From assembly GCA_036924285.1 (NCBI GenBank), contig JAYKYS010000004.1, positions 14,044,001-14,108,000 of the forward strand: 64,000 bases of DNA, written 5' to 3'. Positions 46,856 to 57,302 of the stretch are shown in pieces. The number at the start of each line of letters is the position of its first letter. Within the stretch, counting starts at the first letter, position 1. Under the pieces are notes generated by a model. That model saw nothing but the letters and a program-made list of their open reading frames with translations, was not told where the DNA came from and ran no database searches. Source of the DNA: Asterella californica (taxonomy: Eukaryota > Streptophyta > Marchantiopsida > Marchantiales > Aytoniaceae). Made by a program: the position numbers and the translations under genes.

Positions 46856-48807
46856 GATACTACAGGAGGTTTATTGACAGGTACGCAGAGGTAGCAGGGA
46901 GACTCACTAAGTTGCTGAAGAAAGACGAACCATACATTTGGTCTTCTGAGCAGCAGGAAGCATTCGAAGAAATGAAGAGGCTTCTGTCGGAATCCCCTGT
47001 CCTACGGCCGCCTGATTGAGAAAGAGTCTTCCACATTTATGTGGATGTTTCTGCTTTCGCCATCGGGGTGGTGTTGAGTCAGAAAGATGAGAAGAAGAAG
47101 GATTATCCCATTTACTACGCGGGAAGACAGCTCAGTGATGCAGAGAAGAAGTACTCGACAACCGAAAAGGAGTGTCTTGGCATGATTTACTCCTGTAGGA
47201 AGTTTAGACACTATCTTCTGGCAAACCCGTTCGTCTTCTATGTAGATCACTTCTCTTTGAAACATCTTGTAAAGAAAGCAGATTTGTCTGGCAGGATAGC
47301 TAGGTGGATTCTCCTACTCCAGGAATTTACTTACACAGTTGAGTACAGGCCCGGAAGACAGCATGTTAATGCCGACTACCTATCTAGATTAGAAACAGAA
47401 CGACGAGAAGATGAAGTGGAAGACGAGTTTCTTGACGAGAAGTTGTTTTCAGTTTTCGCAGAGACACTTTCATCTGAGGGGGGGCGTACCGCCTGCTTCC
47501 CAGAAGACGAGACTAGATCTTCTGATCCAATCTTTGCGACTTCCACAGAAGAGTCGATCTTCAAGGACTTGAGGAAGTTCTTGGAAGACCAACAGTATCC
47601 CGAGGGAATGGATGCGGAGCAAAAGGCCGTCTTCTTACACAAGGCAGGTCCATATGCTATCTTCCAAGGTATCCTGTTTCGAAAGGGACATGACGAGAAG
47701 CTGAGAAGATGTCTCGAGCCGTCAGAGATAAAATCAGTGATCACAGGTCTTCACTACGAAGATGCTGGGGGTCACTACGGATTGAAGACCACAGTGAAGA
47801 AGATGCTAGACGCCGGATACTGGTGGTCAACTATGTACCGAGACACTTTTCAAGAGATCAGGAAGTGCGATGCATGCCAGAGGGTGGGAAGACCGACCGC
47901 TACAACAAGGTGGCCTCTTACTCCCATCCTTCCGCTTGCCCCGTTCGAAAAGTGGGGAATCGACTTTGTAGGTCCTATCGCCCCGGTGGCGAGAAGAACA
48001 CGAGCAAGGTACATCTTAATAGCTACCGACTATGCCACCAAGATGGTGGAAGGCGAGGCCACGAGAAAGAACGATGCCGCAGTAGTAGCAAGGTTCCTAT
48101 GGCATAACATCATCACTAGGTATGGATGTCCGCTGGAATTGGTGTCAGATAAGGGCACTCATTTCTTAAATGAGACTATCTCCCTCCTGACCCAATACTT
48201 CAGGATTAAGCATCGGAAGACGACGCCATACAACCCGAAAGCGAATGGGCTGACGGAGAAGTCGAACGGTCTTCTGTGTAACATCCTGAACAAGGTAACT
48301 GTTAACCATGCGTATGACTGAGACACGAAACTGCCATCTGTGTTGTGGGCTTTCAGGATTTCATCTAAAGTCACAACCCAGAAGACGCCTTTCTACCTAA
48401 CTTACGGCATGACGCCCATTGTGCCCATAGAGTTAGAGGTCCCAACATACCGGTTAGCCGTATCCGAACGCATGGGAGAAGAAGAGAGCCAGGAGCAGCA
48501 TCTTCTGAACTTCGTAGAGTTTGAAGAAGACAGGAATGGAGCTTTGGAGAAGACATACGAGGTGCAAGCACAACGTAAGGTAAACTACGATAGCAAGTTG
48601 AGGAAAGTGACTGTTGTGGATGGGGACTTGGTGCTTCTCTACGACAACCGTCATATTAAGTTCCCCGGGAAACTTCATCTTCGCTGGATGGGACCTTACC
48701 GTGTCTTAGAGGTCTTCGACAATGGCTCCTTGCAGTTGGAAGAGTTAGACGGTACACTGATGACCACTCGTGTTAATGGGTGGCGCGTGAAGAAGTACTG
48801 GACGTAA
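46856..48807 (+). pseudogene. C1 RNase H and integrase
   Basis: A TGA at 47017-47019 replaces TGG of C3. The next frame (47041-48321) gives RNase H (DVSAFAIGVVLSQKD, STTEKECLGMIYS, FYVDHFSLKHL). Integrase follows with zinc domain HYEDAGGHYGLKTT ... CDACQ and core GIDFVGP, LVSDKGTHF and NGLTEKSNG. A TGA at 48319-48321, which C3 shares, cuts the core from the C-terminal part 48340-48807 (WAFRISSKVTTQKTPF, LRWMGPYRVLEVFDNGSLQ). No chromodomain is seen. Confidence 0.9.
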
Positions 48808-48850
48808 ACAGAAGTGCAGAAGACACTGATGTTTGCGGGGACGCAAACAT

Positions 48851-48865
48851 GTGAGGGTGGGCGTA
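48851..48865 (+). promoter_or_regulatory. C1 polypurine tract
   Basis: GTGAGGGTGGGCGTA abuts the LTR start TGTGGTGCCC at 48866. It is purine-rich and placed as expected for a plus-strand primer. Confidence 0.65.
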
Positions 48866-51800
48866 TGTGGTGCCCACAAATTACAAGAAGCACAAATTTT
48901 TGAAATTTTTAAGAATAATGACTTGTTTGTATAACTGAAGAAGCGTTGTTACTTAAGGATACGTCTTCCTTAACAGGAAGATGATCTTAAGAGCTGTTTG
49001 TAATAAGAAGTTGACTTCTTCAGAAGACGACCGTCTTCGGAAGATCGTCTTCTCAGTGGCGTCTTCAGAAGACGAGAAGACGGCGGAAGATGGGAAGACG
49101 GTGGAAGACACCTATCTTCCAGAAGACAGCGACCGCGAAGGACCAACCATGAGTTTTTGGGTAAGACAGTAGGTGTACCTACTGGAGCGCACCGAATAGG
49201 GAGGTAGGTCAGGAAGACACCAAGGACGAGAACCCCTAATCTGCGGGGAAGATGCGTGAGGAAGCACATTAGACACCTTCCAACTTCCCGCAGCATAGCG
49301 CACCTGAAGAAGATCGATTGAGAGAGTGAGCTTCGCGAACTAGCATTGAGAGAGGAATCAATTGAGACATCGAGGTAGGAGAGAGTAAGTTGGCAGCTAG
49401 GCGAAGGGTGAGATTGAATTGCGAGAGCACAAACAGCAGAGAAAGCGAAGGCGTTTTTGTGGAGCTTCCGAGAAGTTGACAGTGAAGAGTGACGAGTAGA
49501 AGCAGAGGTGGAATCGAGGTGTGGATCGAAATTGACAGCAGGTGCAGTCGTGTGGAGTCGCATTGGAACTAGGACAAGAGCCAGAAGCGCGCGGAGGTCG
49601 AAGGCAACTCGGGGAGCCGAAGAAGACTGTAGAGGTTCTTCCCCCTGTTCTTTTCCCCTCCCACTTCTTCTCGCCTTTTCTTGGTACTCCCCGCGCCTCC
49701 TTGATTATGTGCAGGCAGCCTGATCGATTATCCCACCCCCATTCTTTCTATTGAGACATTGGGCGCGGAAGCGCTGCCCAATTTCTGTCGAGACATCTCC
49801 TTGCTTCTTCCCGAGCTCAATTCGAGCTTCCCTACTCCTAGCCCTCAAATTGGAGACCCCAACTATCAATTTCTCTACCCCCCTACCTCTCTATCCCCGA
49901 AACTTGGAACAGAAGACGATTCGGAAGATGGGAACATCTTCGGAAGACTGTCTTCGGAAGTCGACTGAACACAATTCGTATCAAGAGTGGATTTGCTTTG
50001 CTTTTGTGTTTAGAGAGACTTGGTACGAATCCTGAGTGGCTTGGTGAGTTGTTTTGTTATTTCGAGAAGTTGGAAGTCAGGAACTAGGCCTGTGCCTCCC
50101 GGTCTTCCAAGCTTCTCAACTCCCCATCTTCCTAGAGAGACTAGAAGACTGGAAGGCTGGCAAAATGAGCGAGAAGACGTGAGGGTCCATTTCGGGTCTC
50201 TTCTGTCCGACCCATAGCAGCCGTTCCTTCTTCTTCCCGAACTTAGAAGAGAGTTGTGAGAAGTCTTGCTGGCAGAATCTGGAGAGAATGGTCGAGGGTC
50301 ATGTCTTCCCATCATGCAGCAAGCTTCTTCTGAGTGCGTATGAGAGGTGAGAAGTCAGAAGAACAGAGTACAGTTGTCTTGAGTCTGTTGTGAGGATAGA
50401 TTGCGTGTAGGAAGACGAAGACAGGTGAGACCAGTGAAGGGAAGTCCGACTTCGAGAAGTCTTCCGAGAACGACATTGAATCGGAAGCTGTCCCAAGTGT
50501 CTTCCCAGAAGCAACTGACACCGCGGGAGCCCGCAACCATCTTCTGAACCTTTCTCATACTCTACTTCTCGCATATCTTTTATTTTCTGATAGGAAGTAG
50601 GATGTAATGCAAGGTGGGTTGTCTTCTTGGTAATCCATGCGAGACCTTGCGTAGATAGGATTGTTTAGATATAGCTCGGAAGACGAGAGATATCTAGGAA
50701 GTACTGTTAGAATCCCAGAAGACGGAGTAGCTGTCTTCTGGAAGACTAGTTTCGTCTTCTGAGAAGTAGAAGCGAGACTGTGGGCACTCGGGAAGAACTG
50801 AGCCTTCAGCTCATAGTAGGTGCTTGTGATTTAGTGCAACAGATCTTCCAGGTATGTCGATGCATCCGCGAGGCTTGGTGTTACCAGCGGCAGAATTGGC
50901 CGAGGCCACTCCTTTCCTCAAGGAGTTGGGTCTCGACTTCTTCCTGTGGGATTGGAACCTCGCAGATCAAGGGCTTCTGGAGGAGGTGTGGGCCGCGTTA
51001 CCCCCGCGTAACCGTGTACCTGCGAAGGCAGGTGTGGCTCGGGGAAGACCGTCTTCCTGGACTGAAGACTGGTGGCGTAAGGCGTTTCACAGGCCTGAGA
51101 CCGAGAACCGAGGATATTGGTACGAGAAAAAGATCTTGCCTAGGATTGTGAGTTCATGGCATGTGCTTGGGAGTACCACCTGTCTTTTCGTGGAAGACAG
51201 GCAAGGGAGGAACGGTTGGAAGATAGAGTCTTACCGGGAGCCGAAGAAGCGACTTCTGGCGAAGTTGTTTCTGCATCTTTTCTCCAAGGGAAAAGCGCAG
51301 AAGACAAGCTACTTAGGAGATCAGGACGTGGAGTTCCTGGAATCAGTGTGGGATGACGGAGTGCCAATCTACTGGGGCGCGTACATCCACAACTATGTAC
51401 AGACGGAGCTAGCATACTTGGGTACCCCGGCGGGAGGACATCTGACGCCCTTCTTCTACTACTTGTATGTAGCCATGGGGGATCTTAGGGAAGATCAGCT
51501 GGCAGTGTATGGGCCAACGGAGCGACAGGAGGTGAAGGAGGAGACCTCGGAAGACGATGACCGAGAGGCAGCAGCAACGCCCCCTCCCACTCTGATGCCA
51601 CAGCTGAGGCCCGGCTCTCACCAGAAGACGCTTCTGGTGAGGGAAGACGAGTCTAGTGGGTCGGAAGACGCCACGCCAGTGAGGAAGATGGGTCACAGAA
51701 GTGTACCAAGGACACCCATCTCCCTCATTCATTCAGGATCGGAGTCGGACTCGGAGGAAGACTTGCTGAGTACCCGATCGGAACAGAAGACAGCTTCTGT

Positions 51801-54800
51801 AACACCTGGGAGTCTTCCGAAGACTCCAGAAGACGAAGGATGGATGGGCGCTCCTACTGCGATGCGAGGAAGCACAAAGAGGAGAGCCGCTCCTGCCACG
51901 AGGAGTCTTCCACCCCGGAAGATGAGAAGAGTAGCTTCTTCTCGTGCGCATAAGATGAAGGCCGTAGTGGTGGAAGAGGCTTCCTTGCCTCTGGAAGACG
52001 AAGTCGACACCATGGAGCGTGTGGTGGAAATGAACTTGTCTTCCGCAGAAAGAGGACTGGAGGAGTTCAGTGCCTACTTCCAGAAGGAGATCCAGCCCGC
52101 TATGGAGTTGTTGGAAAGGAGAGCGAGGGCACAGGAGAAGCCTTTACAGCCTGGATTCGGCCTGCGCACCTTGCTGCGACAGGAAGACAGCCAGCAGAAG
52201 ACGGAGTCGCTGGAAGTTAGCCTCCGCACTACGGAGAAGCTTGCAGCCAGGTACAAGGCGGAAGCAGCCGCTTCTGCCAAAGAGTCGATGCAACTTCGGA
52301 AGAGCAACCAGGAGTTGCAGACGCGAGTACAGCAGCGCGATCAGGAAGTTCTCCGAGTGCGAGAGAAGGTCACTGCCCTCGCAGAAGAGCAGACCACTTG
52401 GAAGATGCAGCGAGAAGCCGCAGAAGCACGAGCTGCAGTAGAGAAGACGCAGAGGGAAGCAGCAGAGGCCCGTGCGCAGAAGATGCTAGCTCAGTCGGTA
52501 GAAGCGCTTCGGAAGAAGTTCAACTTCACCGCGGGTAAGAAGTTACTTACCTTAGCTAGGGAATGGGACAGCGAGTCCAAGACGAGGTTGGTGGAATGCA
52601 GAGATAGCATGTTCAGGTACCTGGATAGACAGATAGAAGGAGTGAAGACACTTTATGGTCTTCCCTCACTTCCGACACCTGCAACCGCATCTTCCCAAGC
52701 CCCAGCACCCTCGACTGGGAATGGAGAAGGAGGAGTTCGATCTCGCTGTACACTTGGTGGTGACATCGTTGGAAGACGAGAAGACTCCAGAAGACGCCTC
52801 GGAAGACATGATGTCTTCTGGAAGACAGGAAGACGAGCCGTCTTCCCAGGTATTCCTCGTGGAGGAAGCGACTTCCCCGGACCCCTATGAGGTCGCCATG
52901 GTCCCTAGTACTGCATCTGTGCCTCAGAAGACCGAAGACGCACCATTCGACTCTTCTTCCCAGAAGACCATTCCGTCTTCCGAAGTCGAAGCCGAGGAAG
53001 ACGCAGCCGCAGAAACAGCAGGGCCAGCGAAGAGCGAGGAGAGGGAAGCTACCTCAGTGGTACCCGAGGTAAGTGCAGGGCTTCCCAGCCCATCAGAAGT
53101 CGAGGTAGTAGCTCCGATAGGAGCAGATCATGTAGAGATTGCCACCGAGCAATCAGAGTAGTTAGCAAACTTAATCGACACTTCCAGATTTAGTAGGATC
53201 GGACATGCTATCTTAAGGGTGGCAGTTTCCCATGTAAAAATAGTTAGGATCCCATGTGGCAGCATAGGTAGCGTAGGAGTAACACAGTGGAGGGCTAATT
53301 GGGAAGAGGGACCGCATGCATGTGAGGTGACAACCTCTTGTCAGCGCCTCTCTCTCTCTCCCTGGTGGTCGCCTCCCCTGACTCTCGAGGCAGGTGGTTA
53401 AGTAGGATCGTAGAGTAGGAAATGGAGCTCTGCCAGTTCTGCCAGTTCTGTAGAATTCTGTCGTAACTGAACATACACATCGATTCTACAGGCAGGCAGG
53501 CGAGACACATTAGAGAAGAGACAGTCTTAGCACACTACACCCGTCGTTGGAAACATACGAATAGTCTTGGAATATACAGGAGGGGTCTGCATACTCGCAC
53601 CAGCAGTGGATTCGAAGATGTAGATAGAAGTAGTGGACAGCCTAGGAACAGGGAACGGCATCCTCGTGCAGTCATGTTAGCTAGGCTGGTGTGTCGAGGA
53701 GTAGACACAAGAAGTAGCGGGAGTGAGCTTCCCAATGCCATTGTGACTTCTTCTCGGGGAATAGATTGTGGATTTGAGTGCAGCAGCTTCGCTCATGTCT
53801 TCTGGGTGGTGGAATGTATTGAATTCGCTCCCAATTGTGCATGGGAAGTGTTCTTCTTGATGGCGGTGAATGTCAACAGTTGTGGAGTGTAGCTTGACTC
53901 GTTCAGTAGAGCACTTGGGATCTACGTACGAACGATCTTTTGGGTAAGGGATCCCAGAAGACAGAGCAGTCAGAGCAGCGAAGTGAAGAAGAAAGAAGCC
54001 TTCTTCCCGCAACAGAAGACGACATCCTCGAGTAGAAGACGGTGCTACAATACTCACGTTTGTTGTCTTCCTCCCCAAACTATTACAAGCAGGGATGGCT
54101 TGTTAGTCAGGATCCGGACAAGAAGCCTGTCGGAATCTTAATTGCCCTTTTTCATCCTGTTTTCTCTTGTTTGGATTTCTTCTTCTTCCCATCTTCCCTC
54201 ATCTTCCCCATCTTCTTATCTTCTTCTAGTGAGCTTCCGATACTTCTATTTGAGCTTCCGTGAAGGTGAATGTCGTTGTAGTGCTGCAGGAAGACAACTT
54301 CCGTAGGCAGAAGCCTGGGAAGGCTACAGGGGGCATACACCCTGTGATTTATCCAACCCGATTGGAATGTGAGTGTGAGAGTAAGGTGTAACGACTGTTA
54401 CTAGTCGACTTCTGCGAAGCCGGACAGCCTTCTGGAGGTGTGAGAAGACGAGCTAAACCCCCAGAAGACGAGAATCGCTTCGGAAAGACGATATCGAGAA
54501 GACCGAAAGAAGCAACCTGGAAGCAGGAAGATCGTCTTCCCGAGCTTCTCTGTGAATAGTTGTATGATATTGTAATTGGTAGTTGTTTGTTTAGGTCCAG
54601 AGCACCATTTGGCGTGTCTGGAAGACGTGTTGTTTTGGTATGGTTTTGTGAGAAGGCGGGATTTCTAGACAAAATCCGTGTGTTTGTGTGTTTGAACATA
54701 TCTTAGAACTTAGAGCAGCGTTACTTGTGCAAATCCTCTGTGGGAACGATATCTTGTATACTAAATGGGCAAAAGGAGAAATCCTACGTCACTACATATA

Positions 54801-54811
54801 GTGAGGAACCA
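48866..54811 (+). mobile_element. C LTR copy 2, about 5.9 kb
   Basis: It is bounded on the left by a polypurine tract and on the right by a tRNA-Asp primer-binding site, so its length is about 5.95 kb, extreme for an LTR. The first 4.4 kb match 35493-39881. It holds the second copy of the long open frame, and its last 1.65 kb (53162-54811) have only short frames and no recognised gene. The right end ...GGAACCA is the best guess for the LTR terminus. Confidence 0.8.
50854..53161 (+). pseudogene. Second copy of the LTR-borne ORF, frameshifted
   Basis: This copy corresponds to 37481-39793 at the same distance (1988 bases) from the LTR start, and is nearly identical up to about residue 620. Five bases are missing near 52718 in the stretch encoding APSTG, so the first frame ends at 52890. 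The original tail continues in the next frame from about 52722 to 53161. A TGA upstream of the ATG, where copy 1 has TGG, leaves the ATG at 50854 as the first usable start in both. Confidence 0.7.
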
Positions 54812-54815
54812 TTTT

Positions 54816-54830
54816 TGGCGCCGCTGCCGG
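54816..54830 (+). promoter_or_regulatory. C primer-binding site, tRNA-Asp type
   Basis: TGGCGCCGCTGCCGG pairs with the 3' end of plant tRNA-Asp (one base differs from the common plant version). It lies four bases after the presumed LTR end. This primer is typical of Athila-like plant elements. Confidence 0.8.
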
Positions 54831-55178
54831 AGATTTCATCTTAGTAACTTCTGTTCTAAGCTTCCTGGATCTGTGTGCCATTAGTTAGGTTCATTTCGAA
54901 CTAACTTCGATTGTAGTTGAATGTGTTGTGGGACTCTATCTTGCTAGAAGACGGGAACCGCAACCAGAAGCTGATAAGATACCTCAGGGAAAGTTGGAAG
55001 AAGCCGCTTCCCTGCTTCCAAGAACTCCTTGGAAGACTCGATCTTGGAAGACTGCAGTGAATACAACGAGAAGCAGGAGAAGAAGACGTTCTGAACATGT
55101 GATCGGTTGTTCAGTCATTTGGTCTACCAGATCTAGTGGTAGAGAAAAGAGAGACATCTGTTCTCAGTACTCTGGTGG
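54831..55178 (+). other. C leader region
   Basis: Sequence between the primer-binding site and the gag start. It has only short frames; it probably includes the packaging signal of the element RNA, which cannot be identified by eye. Confidence 0.5.
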
Positions 55179-55393
55179 ATGCCTCCGACCGGAGGAAGAA
55201 GCAGAAGACGCACGGGTAAGGATCCTGAGTGGGTAAACTCACCCCAGCGAACCGCTTCTAGAGATCAGCGGATATCCCTGAGACACCAAAGGAAAGAAGA
55301 AGAGCTCAGGAAGATCCGATCGGTAGAGTTGGAAGAGCCTTCCATCTCGAGCATAATCTTTGGCGAAGACAGAAACCAACCGGGTGATCACGT
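55179..55393 (+). pseudogene. C Gag N-terminal fragment
   Basis: The frame runs from ATG (MPPTGGRSRRRTGKDPEW) to IIFGEDRNQPGDHV and stops at the B2 LTR inserted after ACGT. The sequence after the ACGT at 42817 continues it in frame (YKVDFGTGYSEDV), so the two pieces are one gene in the ancestral element although they now lie 12 kb apart and in swapped order. Confidence 0.8.
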
Positions 55394-55935
55394 TGTCGCG
55401 ATACTTGGCGGCTACATGTTATATTTCTACTCCGACGCTTGAGTTTAGTAGTTCTAGAAGTTAGCTTATATTACTTCTAGTCGTTTATGTATATGTTTGA
55501 CACCTTTGCATACGGTGTTAACACTATTTTGAGTCTTAGTAGGTTGATTACCATGTTGTTAGGGCTTAAGCTCATGGGTTGTATTTGCGTGTCGCCCATG
55601 CACGCTTTCTAGCTGATTTAAGTTATTTTTCGGGGCTACGTGTCGTTTTAAGTAATTTAAGTTTTACGCTGGCACTCTAGGGGGCTTGACGTGGTAGCAT
55701 ATGAGTAAAACTAAGTTGCCACGTGGTTTAGGGTACTAAAGGACAACCAAGTGGAGCTATGAACTCCTATTGGTCCATTTTTGTCTTTTGTTAAACTCTA
55801 AATTTAGAAACAAAGCTCTAGAGTGGAGTTCGAGCATTTGGTGAGGGATCTTCGAAATCTGAGAGCACAGGGAGAGAGGTCTCGTCATGCCAAGCACTTC
55901 CAGTGAAAATTTCGATCGATTTGAGTCAATAAAGA
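55394..55935 (+). repeat. B2 5' LTR fragment
   Basis: TGTCGCGATACTTGGCGGC onwards matches the start of 41534-42816 for about 540 bases, then breaks at AAAGACG into a repeat of C gag. Confidence 0.88.
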
Positions 55936-56152
55936 CGAACCGCTTCTAGAGATCAGCAGATATCCCTGAGACACCAAAGGAAAGAAGAAGAGCTCAGGAA
56001 GATCCGATCGGTAGAGTTGGAAGAGCCTTCCATCTCGAGCATAATCTTTGGCGAAGACAGAAACCAACCGGGTGATCACGTTGTCGTGCTACTTGGCGGC
56101 TACATGTTATATTTCTACTCCGATGCTTGAGTTTAGTAGTTCTAGAAGTTAG
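55936..56152 (+). repeat. Partial duplicate of C gag and LTR start
   Basis: 217 bases repeat 55248-55463: the C Gag end (QRISLRHQRKEEELRK) plus 71 bases of family-B LTR (from 56082). The second copy joins the minus-strand B1 LTR at the shared bases GCT. It looks like a 688-bp tandem duplication cut short. Confidence 0.85.
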
Positions 56153-57300
56153 CTCTTCTGATAAGTTCAGGAAGCAAAGTTCAGGCTTAACTAGCAATGA
56201 TAAGATCAGATAGCGAACTTTGACACTCAGGATTGAGAAATATGTGGTGAAGGTTCAGACTTCAGAACTCCTCCTACATGTAAACGGGGTTCTACTAGAT
56301 ACACATACGAAATTTCAGCTTCAGATCAATTCAGAGCACTAAGATATGAGCAGAAACTTTCTGAGTAGAGAAATTACGGTAGTTTCTGGTACCCAGACAG
56401 CTATTTCGACCTATAACAAGGAATTGGCTCGATCACTTTGGGAAATTCTTACAGGATTTGCACTACACAGCTTGATGAACACTCCTGTGAAGTTGGGCCT
56501 CCTGATTCCACACAGAACTCCAGATCTCGCTCTCTGAAGTTGCTGCTCCAGATTGAGAGCTTTTCGGACCCCCTCTACTTCAGCGGTCGCCCTGAATTAC
56601 TCACTGACTCTATTGACATGAAAATTTGGAGACAGTCGTAGCCCTGCTGACAGTGAACACAGCCACGAAGTTTTGAAGCGATTTCCTCGATTCTGCTGCA
56701 AATGACACTCAAAACCTCAAATTCAACAGAAGTGCTGCAATTCTGACACAAATCGAACTTCAATCAGCCATAACTCCTTCTTTATTGCTCCAAATCGATC
56801 AAACTTTTCGCTGACAGTGCTTGGCTCGACGAGCTCTATCTCTCTGTGCTCTCAGATTTCGAAGTTCCTTCACAAATTGCTCGAAATCCCCTTTAGACCT
56901 CTGTTTCTAAATTTAGAGTTACACAAAAGACAAAAATGAACCAATGAGAATTCATAGCTCCATTTGGTTGTCATTTTGTGCCTTAAACCATGTGGTAACT
57001 TATCTACACTCATAGGCTACCACGTCAAGCCCCCTAGAGTGCCAGCGTAAAACTTAAACTACCTAAAACGACACGCAGCCCCGAAAAATAACTTAAATCA
57101 GCTAGAAAGCGTGCATGGGTGACACGCAAATACAACCCATGAGCTTAAGCCCTATCAACATGGTAATCAACCTACTAAGACTCAAAATATATAACATCTT
57201 CCTAAAACGGACTTCTCTGAGGTCTTAACTTCACTCAGAGAGACTAATGCCTGACAGAGAAGTGAATCATTTACTATGTGAAATGATTCACATCACGACA
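56153..57300 (-). repeat. B1 5' LTR, remaining part
   Basis: It continues 35318-35492 and matches 27880-29020 to the terminal CACGACA. A2 resumes right after, at 57301. Confidence 0.92.
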
Positions 57301-57302
57301 TC

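Larger units (their letters stand above)
42817..48865 (+). mobile_element. C1 internal region (gag and pol)
   Basis: It is plus strand, from mid-gag through protease, reverse transcriptase, RNase H and integrase to a purine tract and LTR. The reverse transcriptase box FLDDFCVFG and the layout resemble the Athila/Tat branch of plant gypsy elements. The 5' end of gag is displaced to 55179. Confidence 0.9.
27709..57300 (-). mobile_element. B1 with nested C and B2 insertions
   Basis: B1 is a full family-B element inserted into A2 pol. The outer limits TGTCGGG (27709) and CACGACA (57300) are flanked by CCCGT on both sides (27704-27708 and 57302-57306, one extra base on the right). Its own parts are 27709-35492 and 56153-57300; the 20.6 kb between belong to C and B2. 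Confidence 0.88.
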
